NCBI GenBank assembly: GCA_017619935.1
Contig: JAFZRJ010000023.1
Span: 1 to 64,000, forward strand
From: Muribaculaceae bacterium
Lineage (GTDB): Bacteria > Bacteroidota > Bacteroidia > Bacteroidales > Muribaculaceae
Reading direction: 5' to 3'
Length of the DNA: 64,000 bases
The notes under the pieces were generated by a model, which worked only from the letters and a program-made list of their open reading frames with translations, made no database searches and had not been told where the DNA came from. Position numbers and translations under genes: made by a program. Positions 45,496 through 54,346 of the stretch are shown here, piece by piece. Within the stretch, counting starts at the first letter, position 1. Each line of letters opens with the position of its first letter.

Positions 45496-46325
45496 TTTTG
45501 GGTGAATAATTGGTTGATGGCCTCAGGTTGCTGCAACGTGGCGTTGAACAACATTTCCATGTCTATCGAGGTCTCTTCACGACCATCATTGGGCACTACC
45601 GCCAGCATACCCAGGGCACTGGGTTGTACCAGCAGCGGCGTGTCGCCTTGCATCAGCGGGCGGAACGACAACCGACGCGACACCTCGCTCAACGGGGCAT
45701 CAAGCAGCACACGACTGTTGTCAATGACCACCACATGATCGAGAATCGATTCGATGTCACGCACCTGATGGGTGCTGATGACGATGGTCTTCTCATCACT
45801 CATGCCTTGGGCAATGAACTTGCGGAACTGGCTCTTGCCGGGAATATCCAAGCCATTGGTTGGCTCATCCATGAGCAGCAAGCCGGTGTTGGTGGCTAAG
45901 GCGAAACTCATGAACACTTTCTTCTTCTGCCCCATCGACAACGACTTGAGTTGCACATCGTGCGGCATCTCGAACAAGTCCAAGTAGCGCATCATGTCGT
46001 CATGGCTGAAACGGGGGTAAAACGGAGCGTTCAACTTCACGTATTTCGAAAGCGTCAACTGAGGCAACTCCATCTCTTCGGGAACCAGAAAGAGGTCATT
46101 CATCGTTTTGGGCAATCGGCGACGCACATCGTCACCGTTGTAGGTCACACGGCCCGAATCGGGCGTGAGCAATCCGCTCATCAGGTAAATCAACGTGGTC
46201 TTGCCGGCGCCGTTCTTGCCCAGCAAGCCATACACGCCACCATCGTGCAACTCCAGCGAGAAGTCGGAGAAGAGTTCCCGCATCGGTTTACGATAGTTAA
46301 AACTCAGATTTTCAATACTTAACAT
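45492..46325 (-). CDS. ABC transporter ATP-binding protein
   Basis: A 277-residue nucleotide-binding subunit: Walker A GLLGKNGAGKTTL (about 33-45), Q-loop region, signature LSMGQKKK (about 132-139), Walker B LLLMDEPTNGLD (about 150-161) and the H-loop ISTHQ. The C-terminal 70 residues extend beyond the core. It is the first gene of the operon ATPase-permease-(small ORF)-gntR. Its promoter carries the presumed GntR operator on its transcription start. Confidence 0.92.
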   Translation of the reverse strand: MLSIENLSFNYRKPMRELFSDFSLELHDGGVYGLLGKNGAGKTTLIYLMSGLLTPDSGRVTYNGDDVRRRLPKTMNDLFLVPEEMELPQLTLSKYVKLNAPFYPRFSHDDMMRYLDLFEMPHDVQLKSLSMGQKKKVFMSFALATNTGLLLMDEPTNGLDIPGKSQFRKFIAQGMSDEKTIVISTHQVRDIESILDHVVVIDNSRVLLDAPLSEVSRRLSFRPLMQGDTPLLVQPSALGMLAVVPNDGREETSIDMEMLFNATLQQPEAINQLFTQK

Positions 46326-46358
46326 GGCTCTATATCTATTGGTTTGTTATTCATATCT

Positions 46359-46382
46359 AGTGTACTAGTTTAATAGTACACT
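46359..46382. promoter_or_regulatory. GntR/YtrA operator palindrome
   Basis: AGTGTACTA (46359-46367) and its exact complement TAGTACACT (46374-46382) are separated by 6 nt. The palindrome begins right after the minus-strand -7 box, so a bound dimer would cover the start site of the ABC-gntR operon. Confidence 0.8.
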
Positions 46383-46383
46383 G

Positions 46384-46391
46384 CAAAAGTA
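46384..46391 (-). promoter_or_regulatory. Promoter -7 box for the ABC-gntR operon
   Basis: Minus-strand TACTTTTG, followed by CAG, 59 nt upstream of the ATPase ATG and 1 nt from the operator. Confidence 0.7.
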
Positions 46392-46447
46392 TATACTATT
46401 TTTATTCCCACCAAATTTTTTCGCAATTTTTTTCAAAAAAAATTTCG

Positions 46448-46455
46448 TACCTTTG
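46448..46455 (+). promoter_or_regulatory. Promoter -7 box for the DEAD-box gene
   Basis: TACCTTTG, followed by CAA. The 5' leader before the ATG at 46542 is about 80 nt. Confidence 0.68.
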
Positions 46456-46541
46456 CAAAAACTACTGAAAATCGGTGTTCTTTGTTGTCTCAACGACCGC
46501 CCATAGCGCGAACATACGACACCACTCAAAACGACAGAATC

Positions 46542-48380
46542 ATGACATTTCAAGAACTCGGCGTGCGCGACGACCTGCTCCGCGCCATCAGCGACCTCGG
46601 ATACATCTCACCCATGCCCGTTCAGGAGCGGGTCATCCCCCACCTCTTGAACGAAGACAGCGACGTGGTCGCACTGGCACAGACGGGAACGGGTAAAACC
46701 GCAGCATTCGGTCTGCCCACCTTGCAACGCGTCGATACCTCCAACAAGGCCACTCAAGCGCTGATTCTCGATCCAACTCGCGAACTTTGCCTGCAGACGG
46801 CCAGCGACCTTGCCGACTATGCCAAGTATATCGACCGCTTGAGCATCCTGCCTGTCTATGGCGGCTCCAGCATCGAAAGTCAAATCAAAGCGCTCGCCAA
46901 GGGTGTGCAGATTATCGTGGCGACTCCAGGTCGCCTGCTTGACCTGATCAAGCGAGGCAAGGTAAATTTGGAACAGGTGAACACCGTCATCCTTGACGAA
47001 GCAGACGAAATGCTTAACATGGGGTTCGTCGATGATATCAACGAAATTCTCACCCACGTTCCACAACAACGCAAAATGCTCCTGTTCTCGGCCACTATGC
47101 CCAAGGAGATAGCCGCCATCGCACAGAACTACATGCATCATCCACAGGAGTTTGTCATCGGCACACGCAACGAAGGCAGCAGCAACGTGCGACATATATA
47201 TTATATGGTACGCGCGAACGACAAGTACCTTGCACTGAAACGCATCGTGGATGCACGACCTCGCATCTACGGCATCATCTTCACGCGAACACGCGCGCAA
47301 GCCAAAGAAATCGCCGATAGCCTCATTCAAGACGGCTACAACGCCGACGCGCTGCATGGCGACCTCTCGCAAGCGCAACGCGACTCGGTGATGAAGAAAT
47401 TCCGCGAACGTAACCTTCAACTGCTCGTTGCCACCGACGTGGCAGCACGAGGACTCGACGTGGAAGACCTCACACACATCATCAGCTATGCCCTGCCCGA
47501 CGACAACGACGTGTATAACCACCGCAGCGGGCGTACCGGGCGAGCCGGGAAAACAGGCACCAGCATCTGCATCATCCATAGTCGCGAACGACGCAAACTA
47601 CAGGAGATCGAGCGTCACATCGGCAAGACCATCGAGCGGCGCGAGGTGCCCAAGCCGGAGGAAATCATCGAAAAACACCTCTTCACGCTGGCCGACAAAC
47701 TTGAAAAAGTGCAAGTACAAGAAGATGAAATCGCCGCTTTCCTGCCTGGAGTGCTCAAGAAACTCTCTTGGCTCAGTGGCGAAGACCTGCTCAAACGACT
47801 GCTGTCGCTGGAATTCAACCGACTCATCGATTACTACCGAAACGCGCCCGTGCTCGACTACGTTCCCGAGAAGAAAGAGCATAAAGAAGGTGACGCCAAG
47901 GGCCGAGGCAGACGCAGTAAGGAGGAAAAGGACTCGCGGGTGGCAGAGAAAGGCTATGAGCGCGTCTATATCAACCTGGGCAAGGCCGACGGATTCTTTG
48001 CCCCCGACCTTATCCGCCTCATCAACCAGAACACACGCGGGCAACATGTGGGGCTTGGACGCATCGACCTGCTCTCAAGCTATTCGCTCTTCGACGTGCG
48101 TCAGGGCGATGCCCACCGTGTCATCAGTGCCTTGAAAAACTGCGACTTCTACGGCAAACGAATCTATCTGGAAATGGCTGTCGAGGGAAAGGACTACGCT
48201 ACTGAGTCGTGGGAGAAAATCCGCGTGAAACGCAACCGGGCCGAGCGACGGAGAGCCGAGCGTGAGGCCCGCGAGGCCGAAAATGGCGGTCCACGCCGAC
48301 GCTCACGCAGCGGAAAACCACGCAAACGCGACAAAAACCGCGACGAAGACAAGCCCTTCGCCAAGTTCCGCAAAAAATAA
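46542..48380 (+). CDS. DEAD-box RNA helicase with DbpA-type RNA-binding domain
   Basis: A 612-residue ATP-dependent RNA helicase of the DeaD/CsdA type. Motifs run in order: AQTGTGKTAAFG (I), PTRELCLQ (Ia), VILDEADEM (II, DEAD), LLFSATMP (III), GLDVEDLTHIISY (V) and HRSGRTGRAGKTG (VI). A DbpA/CsdA-like RNA-binding domain follows (about 475-550, YINLGKADGFF...GRIDLL), then a basic RGG-poor, Arg/Lys/Glu-rich tail that probably binds RNA. I use the ATG at 46542 (MTFQELGV); the longer frame starts inside the leader. Roles in ribosome assembly and cold adaptation are known for the family. Confidence 0.93.
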   Translation: MTFQELGVRDDLLRAISDLGYISPMPVQERVIPHLLNEDSDVVALAQTGTGKTAAFGLPTLQRVDTSNKATQALILDPTRELCLQTASDLADYAKYIDRLSILPVYGGSSIESQIKALAKGVQIIVATPGRLLDLIKRGKVNLEQVNTVILDEADEMLNMGFVDDINEILTHVPQQRKMLLFSATMPKEIAAIAQNYMHHPQEFVIGTRNEGSSNVRHIYYMVRANDKYLALKRIVDARPRIYGIIFTRTRAQAKEIADSLIQDGYNADALHGDLSQAQRDSVMKKFRERNLQLLVATDVAARGLDVEDLTHIISYALPDDNDVYNHRSGRTGRAGKTGTSICIIHSRERRKLQEIERHIGKTIERREVPKPEEIIEKHLFTLADKLEKVQVQEDEIAAFLPGVLKKLSWLSGEDLLKRLLSLEFNRLIDYYRNAPVLDYVPEKKEHKEGDAKGRGRRSKEEKDSRVAEKGYERVYINLGKADGFFAPDLIRLINQNTRGQHVGLGRIDLLSSYSLFDVRQGDAHRVISALKNCDFYGKRIYLEMAVEGKDYATESWEKIRVKRNRAERRRAEREAREAENGGPRRRSRSGKPRKRDKNRDEDKPFAKFRKK

Positions 48381-48391
48381 CCCCACAAAAC

Positions 48392-48427
48392 CTCAGAGCT
48401 CTCCGAGTTCTCAGAGTTCTCCGAGAC
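48392..48427 (+). repeat. 9-bp tandem repeat, 4 units, upstream array
   Basis: CTCAGAGCT, CTCCGAGTT, CTCAGAGTT and CTCCGAGAC follow each other without gaps. The same 9-bp unit forms an eight-unit array on the other side of the next gene. Confidence 0.9.
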
Positions 48428-48465
48428 ACCCAAAAACAAACCACACCAAATAAAACCATTTTATC

Positions 48466-49017
48466 ATGCAGCAAAACAAGGACTTCATTCCTCAGCGTGG
48501 GAACTACAAGAACCTGGCAGTCTATCAGATAGCCTCCTGCATATACGTCATCACATACCATTTTGCCAATCTGGTTTTCAGCAAGGGAGACCGAACGATT
48601 GACCAAATGGTGCAGGCGGCCCGAAGCGGGAAACAAAACATCGCCGAAGCGAGCATTGATGGAAACACTTCTCGAGAAATGGAAATCAAACTGATGAACG
48701 TAGCTCGCGGAAGCATGCACGAACTACAGGCCGACTATGAAGACTTCTTGCTCACACACGGGTTCACTCAATGGGGAAACGACGACCCACGAACTATTCA
48801 AATGAGGAATTACGCCCGAAATCATAATGACCCACAAATCTACCTTGAAAAAATCAAACAACGATCGCCTGAGACCATTGCCAATGTGGCACTCACCCTT
48901 ATACATCAATACGATTTCTTGATGGTGAGGCTCATTGAGCGCATCAAGCAACGCTTTCTGGAAGAAGGAGGCATCAAAGAAGAAATGTACCGCGCCAGAA
49001 CAAACTACCGCAAATAG
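48466..49017 (+). CDS. Four-helix-bundle protein (IVS-type) with suffix domain
   Basis: A 183-residue helical protein of the 23S rRNA intervening-sequence-like four-helix-bundle family: YKNLAVYQIASCIYVITYHFA, then DQMVQAARSGKQNIAEA (the hallmark near residues 45-61), then ARGSMHELQADYEDFL, with a C-terminal suffix helix (residues about 130-183). The molecular role is unproven; relatives are found in rRNA insertions and as free genes near mobile sequences. Here it is bracketed by arrays of one and the same 9-bp repeat, which makes it look like a discrete cassette. Confidence 0.85.
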   Translation: MQQNKDFIPQRGNYKNLAVYQIASCIYVITYHFANLVFSKGDRTIDQMVQAARSGKQNIAEASIDGNTSREMEIKLMNVARGSMHELQADYEDFLLTHGFTQWGNDDPRTIQMRNYARNHNDPQIYLEKIKQRSPETIANVALTLIHQYDFLMVRLIERIKQRFLEEGGIKEEMYRARTNYRK

Positions 49018-49021
49018 CCCC

Positions 49022-49093
49022 CTCCGAGCTCTCCGAGATCTCCGAGACCTCTGAGATTTCCGAGACCTCTGAGATTTCCGAGACCTCGGAGTA
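49022..49093 (+). repeat. 9-bp tandem repeat, 8 units, downstream array
   Basis: Eight contiguous units of consensus CTCCGAGAY (for example CTCCGAGAT, CTCTGAGAT, TTCCGAGAC, and last CTCGGAGTA). Units 4-5 and 6-7 form an exact 18-bp duplication. It begins 4 nt after the stop of the four-helix-bundle gene. Confidence 0.93.
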
Positions 49094-49157
49094 CCCTCTC
49101 AAAAAAAAACTCTGTTTAAAAATAATTAAATACGTTGTGGCATCTCAGCAATTATTG

Positions 49158-49165
49158 TAATTTTG
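49158..49165 (+). promoter_or_regulatory. Promoter -7 box for the 1669-residue protein
   Basis: TAATTTTG, followed by CTAGG, lies 91 nt before the ATG at 49257. Confidence 0.6.
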
Positions 49166-49256
49166 CTAGGATAAACATCTTATTATCACTATTTTTTTGA
49201 TTTTCAATTTATTAGTGACCGGGATGAATGATATTAACTTTAAAAACATAATAAAA

Positions 49257-52200
49257 ATGAGACGAACACTTACACTATTTTTAACCGCCCTACTCGCCTT
49301 CTCCATAGGCTGGGCAGGAACAGTAACCTTCACCGCTGGGACAGATGTAAGTAGTACCACATCTATCACAAAAAGTGGTATTACAATCGATGTAACCGAA
49401 GGAACATTTAGCAGAAATGACAACTATCGTTGCTATTCGGGCGAAAGTATGGAAGTCACTTCAGCGGCATCAGTAGGTCACATTACAAAAGTTGAAATTA
49501 CATGCACAGCCAGCGGCACATCAAATAATGGCCCAGGCAAATTTTCATTGCGTAATGGTTCTGCTGGTTCATACAGTTATTCTGACAAAGTTGGAACTTG
49601 GACTGGAGACGCCAACACATTCACTCTTGACGCATCAGGTCAAGTTCGAATGACATCGATTGTAGTCACCTATTCTGACGGCGGTTCAACTACCGAGACG
49701 GTGGCCACGCCCACGTTCTCACCAGCAGAAGGAACTTTCACTTCTGCTCAGAATGTGACAATCAGTTGCGCAACTAGTGGTGCTACAATTCACTACACCA
49801 CCGATGGCAGCACTCCAACCACCAGTTCAGCCACCTACAGCAGTGCAATCGCAGTAAGCGAAACCACTACCATCAAGGCCATTGCCGTAAAGAGTGGTAT
49901 GAACAACAGTAGTGTAGCCTCCGCAACCTACACTATTGAGACCCCTTCAACTGATGAATATGAACTAGTAACAAATGTTTCTCAACTTGTCGCAGGCGAC
50001 AAAATCATCATTGTCAACACCGACACTAATGGTTCAGGATATGCATTAAGCACTAATCAAGCTTCAGGTAACCGAACAGGAACAAGTGTAAGCATTGTAA
50101 ATTCTATCATTATTCCTGACAATTCTGTGCAAATTCTTACACTTGAAAAGGATGGTAATAATTGGCTTTTCAACACAGGAAGCGGCTATCTTTATGCATC
50201 TAGTTCATCTAGCAACCAATTGAAGACTGAAACCGAACCCGATGCCAATGGTAATGCAGAAGCCACAATTTCTATTAGCAGTAATGCAGCAACTATTACG
50301 TTCCAAGGCACAAATACACATAATCGAATGCGTTACAACCCCAACAATGGAAATCCAATATTTGCTTGTTACACCACAACCGGCACAACAGGAAATTTAC
50401 CCTACATCTACAAGAAGATTGAGGCCACTCCTCAAGCTAATGATGTTTATATTGTTGGTCAGATTAATGGACACGACTCAGATCCTTGGGTTTCTACCGA
50501 AGGTGTTCAGTTAACATACAACAGTACCAACGACAACTATGCTGCCAATATTTACTGCACTGGCATGAAGAACAGTGAGGACAATGGTTGGAGCTATTTC
50601 TTGTTTGCCAAGTCTTTGCCATTTGACTGGAATACCACCAGCAACCTTTATGGTTCAGGAGCTGACGGCAGCTACTGGGGCATTGGTGGTAATGGCGAAA
50701 GTGCCTTTGGCGAGGAAATTCCTCTGTATGAGGGTAGCAAGAACGTATATCGCTTACCCGCCGGTCTCTACACCGTTACTGTGGACCTCGATTATACTGG
50801 TCATCAGTACACCACCAAGTCGATGTCTGTCACCAAGCGTGACGTAACCATGACCATCAGTCCGAGCAGTGCAACATTTGAGACTACCAAGAATGTGACG
50901 ATGGCTTCGAACTTGACTGAGCTTGGAGGAAAGATCTATTACACCACTGATGGTTCAGACCCACGAGATCAATATTCCACTCGTCAAGAATATACCGGTC
51001 AGCTCACCATCAGTGCAACCACAACTTACAAGGCCGTTGCCGTTTTAGGTTGCATCTATAGCGACGTGGTGGAGAAGACCTACACCAAGGCTCCTGCCGC
51101 TCCTGAGATTACTCCTGCAAGTTGCACATTTAATGAGCCACTTACAGTGTCTATCACCGCCGAGAGTGGTGCTACGATACGTTACACTCTTAATGGTAGC
51201 AACCCAACTGCCGAATCGACTCAATACACTGGCCCGCTCACCATCAGTGAGACTACTACCGTCAAGGCAAGAGCATACGTTGGCGAGGCATACAGCTCTG
51301 TGGCTGAAGCAACCTATACCTATAGCAATGTCCAGCCCAGCACTGGCGACTTTGAATTGGTAACTAGTTCAAGCCAACTCGTTGTAGGCAATGAGTATAT
51401 CATTGCTTCATCTGATTATTATGATGATTATGTGATGGGCGCCATTTCAAATACCAGAGGTGCTGAGGCCTCAGGTTTCACTGTAAATGGATCCATCGGA
51501 GCAAGCGGTTCCACCATTTCACTTAGTGATGGTTCTACAGCCAATGTACTCACTCTAAATGGAACTTCAGGGGCTTGGACTCTCAAGCAGAGCGACAATC
51601 ATTATATTATCCCCGCTAAAAGTGCCACAGATATCTCCACTGGATCTGCTTGCAATCTTGTTATCACTATTGGCAATGATTATGTGGCAAATATCCAAAA
51701 TAGTGAGACAATTGACTCTCGTCAAATTCGTTATAGCACAAGTGGTTATTTCCGCAATTATACCACGTCTCAATCTGGTACCGAAGATGTTTACCTCTAT
51801 ACCCGTGTTAGCAACGCCGTGCAGAAGCCGGTGTTCTCGCCTATTCCTGGAATCTACAATGTAGATATCGATGTAACGATCTCTTGCGCTACCGATGGTG
51901 CTACCATTTATTACACCACCGATGGCACTGACCCAACAGCCACTACCGGCACTGAGTACACTGGCGAGATGGTAGTAAGCGAGAGCACCACCTTCAAGGC
52001 TATTGCCGTTAAGGACGGCAACACCAGCAGCGTGGTAACTGCCGCTTACACTATCAACAAGAACACTGAGATTGCTACCGTAACTTTGACCTATAGCGAG
52101 CCATTCACCGCAGGCATTGGCGACTTCACTATCAACAACGTGAGCGGCTTCTCGCCAGTATGGTCACTCGATGGCAATTATGGTGTTAAGGGTACTTCTT

Positions 52201-54266
52201 ACAGTCCCAACACTGACCCCACTAACAATGCAGCTGTTAGCCGCTTAGTATCTCCAATCATTGATATGACTGGTTCTGTTCAGCCTAGTCTGACTTTCAG
52301 TCACCAAATCAACAAGTATTTCAACGACGTGACCACTCAGGCAACAGTGTGGATTCGTGAGACCACCAATGGCACAAGTGGAAATTGGGTACAGATTCCT
52401 ATCACCTTCAGCGACCCAGTAGCAGCTGGCGGTTGGACCAACGACATTGCTGTCATCGACCTGACTGATGTCAATGGCGTTAGCTATGCCGACAAGAAGG
52501 TTCAAATCTCGTTCCTCTACACCAACCCAACCGAGGGTAGCGGTGCAGGTACTTGGGAGATTCAAAACTTCGTAGTTGAAGACCTCAGCGAATACCGCAT
52601 GGTTAACAACATCGCCGAGTTCCTCGCCCTTGACAATGGTATCACGGCCAAGTTTAAGAATCCTGTGACCGTGCTCTATGACTATGCCCAATACAGCAGC
52701 AGCCAGTATCACGAATACATCTGGGTGAAGGACGAGAGCGGCTACATGCAGTTCTACATGGTGCCAACCCTCAATAGCGACGAGAACAGCGGAAAGAGCG
52801 GCAAAGCAGCCTTCTATGAGAATGGCGACATCATTCCTGCCGGATTCATTGTGACCAAGAATTACTATGAGTATGGCAAATATGTTCAGGCTTACACCAA
52901 CGACGCGTTGAACGCTGAATTTGCGCCAGCAACAGCCAAGGGCCTTGCCGATCCTGAGCACATGGAATTCAGTACTCTTCACGCCCTTGATGCTTCCAAT
53001 AACGATGACGTAGCAACATGGTGCAACCGCTACATCACTCTCGAGAAGATTAAAATAACCAGCAAGAGCGGTAAGAACTTCTCCTTCGCCAACGAAAGTG
53101 GGACTGTGAACAACTGCGTGGGCTACAACAAGTACAACGGTGACGGCTCATTGCTCAAGGACGGCACCACAAGTGCTGATGTCACTGTACCCGCAGGCAA
53201 CACTTACTACAACGTGACGGGTATCATCCAGTTGTGGCAAGGTGGATGGGAATTCATGCCTATCGAGTTCACGGAATGGAAGGCTGAGGAGGTGACACTG
53301 CGCAAGCTCTGCGCCGATGGTATTGTGACTCAGACCTATAAAATCAGCAACAACTTGCTTGGCGTATATGCTCAAGACAACGTGCTCTGGGTGAAGGACG
53401 ACACTGGCCAATCCATCTGGAAAACTGCCCTAGGCAATGATGAGGAGAACTACTATATCAACGCTAAAGACAACACTCGCGAAGTACAAGCCAACTATGA
53501 CCAAAGTAACTGGCTGGAGATTCATTTTGCCGATGGTGTGATAGCCGACAACTTCGTGGGTAAGATTATCAACGGCATGGCCATTCAGGGCACATTCACC
53601 GATAAGGCTAATCCTACCATGACCGGTGTGACGCTCACGCAAGATGATATTTACAGCCCTGGCAGTTACGCACCCAACTACTACTGTGTAGCCAACTTCG
53701 CTGAGAGAGCTACTGGTGCCGACCACTTGAGTCAGACAAGCACGTTTAACGGTTACACCTACTTCTTCATGGAACCGAAGCCGCAAGAGTTTGCCATGAT
53801 CACATGGGCTATGTGGGACGGAGAAAAGTTTGTGGTTCCAAAAAAGAGTGAGGACGGCCAAGTCAACGGTCATGACTTCAACGGCGCATTCAATGCCGAC
53901 TGGAGTATGAACGACGGTGGCAAGCCAACCAACATGCTCAGTCATTCAGACAATGTGTATGAGTTCCAGGCCATCATCCGCAAGGCAGTTGAGGGCGGCA
54001 GTAGCTCAGCTCCTAGCAGAGTTAATACTAATAGCCCGAAAGAGGGGCAGCAAGCCAATGGCAACTACGTCATCTACCCGCTGAACCTCAAAGATGCCAG
54101 CGGTGTGATTACTGAGGTCACCGAAGTGAAGACAACCGCCGAGGTCGAGAGCGTGACCTACTACAACATAGCAGGTATGCAAAGCGACAAGCCCTTCGAC
54201 GGCATCAACATCGTGATGACACGCTACACCGACGGCACTGTTTCAACATCCAAGGTGATTAAATAG
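49257..54266 (+). CDS. Giant exported mosaic protein with four chitobiase-type Ig repeats
   Basis: A 1669-residue surface protein. The ATG at 49257 starts the signal peptide (to about 21). Four CHB_HEX_C-type modules with the motif I-x-YTTDGS/TxP follow (about 147-226, 529-610, 613-690, 856-935). Two ELVTxxSQLVxG modules (about 234-390 and 696-855) alternate with them, and a SusE/F-like piece lies at 392-528. A choice-of-anchor J-like jelly roll spans about 945-1110. Residues 1115-1600 contain OB-like modules (YIWVKDESGYMQFY, VLWVKDDTGQSIW). The end (YNIAGM...TSKVIK) is a sorting-like tail. No catalytic site seen; probably binds glycans. Confidence 0.75.
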   Translation: MRRTLTLFLTALLAFSIGWAGTVTFTAGTDVSSTTSITKSGITIDVTEGTFSRNDNYRCYSGESMEVTSAASVGHITKVEITCTASGTSNNGPGKFSLRNGSAGSYSYSDKVGTWTGDANTFTLDASGQVRMTSIVVTYSDGGSTTETVATPTFSPAEGTFTSAQNVTISCATSGATIHYTTDGSTPTTSSATYSSAIAVSETTTIKAIAVKSGMNNSSVASATYTIETPSTDEYELVTNVSQLVAGDKIIIVNTDTNGSGYALSTNQASGNRTGTSVSIVNSIIIPDNSVQILTLEKDGNNWLFNTGSGYLYASSSSSNQLKTETEPDANGNAEATISISSNAATITFQGTNTHNRMRYNPNNGNPIFACYTTTGTTGNLPYIYKKIEATPQANDVYIVGQINGHDSDPWVSTEGVQLTYNSTNDNYAANIYCTGMKNSEDNGWSYFLFAKSLPFDWNTTSNLYGSGADGSYWGIGGNGESAFGEEIPLYEGSKNVYRLPAGLYTVTVDLDYTGHQYTTKSMSVTKRDVTMTISPSSATFETTKNVTMASNLTELGGKIYYTTDGSDPRDQYSTRQEYTGQLTISATTTYKAVAVLGCIYSDVVEKTYTKAPAAPEITPASCTFNEPLTVSITAESGATIRYTLNGSNPTAESTQYTGPLTISETTTVKARAYVGEAYSSVAEATYTYSNVQPSTGDFELVTSSSQLVVGNEYIIASSDYYDDYVMGAISNTRGAEASGFTVNGSIGASGSTISLSDGSTANVLTLNGTSGAWTLKQSDNHYIIPAKSATDISTGSACNLVITIGNDYVANIQNSETIDSRQIRYSTSGYFRNYTTSQSGTEDVYLYTRVSNAVQKPVFSPIPGIYNVDIDVTISCATDGATIYYTTDGTDPTATTGTEYTGEMVVSESTTFKAIAVKDGNTSSVVTAAYTINKNTEIATVTLTYSEPFTAGIGDFTINNVSGFSPVWSLDGNYGVKGTSYSPNTDPTNNAAVSRLVSPIIDMTGSVQPSLTFSHQINKYFNDVTTQATVWIRETTNGTSGNWVQIPITFSDPVAAGGWTNDIAVIDLTDVNGVSYADKKVQISFLYTNPTEGSGAGTWEIQNFVVEDLSEYRMVNNIAEFLALDNGITAKFKNPVTVLYDYAQYSSSQYHEYIWVKDESGYMQFYMVPTLNSDENSGKSGKAAFYENGDIIPAGFIVTKNYYEYGKYVQAYTNDALNAEFAPATAKGLADPEHMEFSTLHALDASNNDDVATWCNRYITLEKIKITSKSGKNFSFANESGTVNNCVGYNKYNGDGSLLKDGTTSADVTVPAGNTYYNVTGIIQLWQGGWEFMPIEFTEWKAEEVTLRKLCADGIVTQTYKISNNLLGVYAQDNVLWVKDDTGQSIWKTALGNDEENYYINAKDNTREVQANYDQSNWLEIHFADGVIADNFVGKIINGMAIQGTFTDKANPTMTGVTLTQDDIYSPGSYAPNYYCVANFAERATGADHLSQTSTFNGYTYFFMEPKPQEFAMITWAMWDGEKFVVPKKSEDGQVNGHDFNGAFNADWSMNDGGKPTNMLSHSDNVYEFQAIIRKAVEGGSSSAPSRVNTNSPKEGQQANGNYVIYPLNLKDASGVITEVTEVKTTAEVESVTYYNIAGMQSDKPFDGINIVMTRYTDGTVSTSKVIK

Positions 54267-54291
54267 CGACAAGCATCGCATAACAAACCAA

Positions 54292-54327
54292 TTGGCGCGG
54301 CTCTCTCGTGAGGGTCGCGCCATTGTT
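54292..54327 (+). terminator. Hairpin after the 1669-residue gene
   Basis: GGCGCG (54294-54299) pairs with CGCGCC (54316-54321), continued inward by CTC/GAG pairs with wobbles. A weak T-rich tail (ATTGTTT) follows. It may serve both this gene and the convergent glycosyltransferase gene. Confidence 0.6.
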
Positions 54328-54346
54328 TACTGTGCCAGCCTTTTCG

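Noticed and set aside
46608..47579. 323-codon open frame antisense to the DEAD-box helicase gene
   Set aside because: It is fully inside a strongly recognised gene, and its translation has no domain, signal or sensible composition; it is a GC-driven shadow frame.
48392..49093. Insertion sequence or integron cassette
   Set aside because: No transposase or integrase and no terminal inverted repeats or target duplication are seen; only the 9-bp tandem arrays flank the gene.
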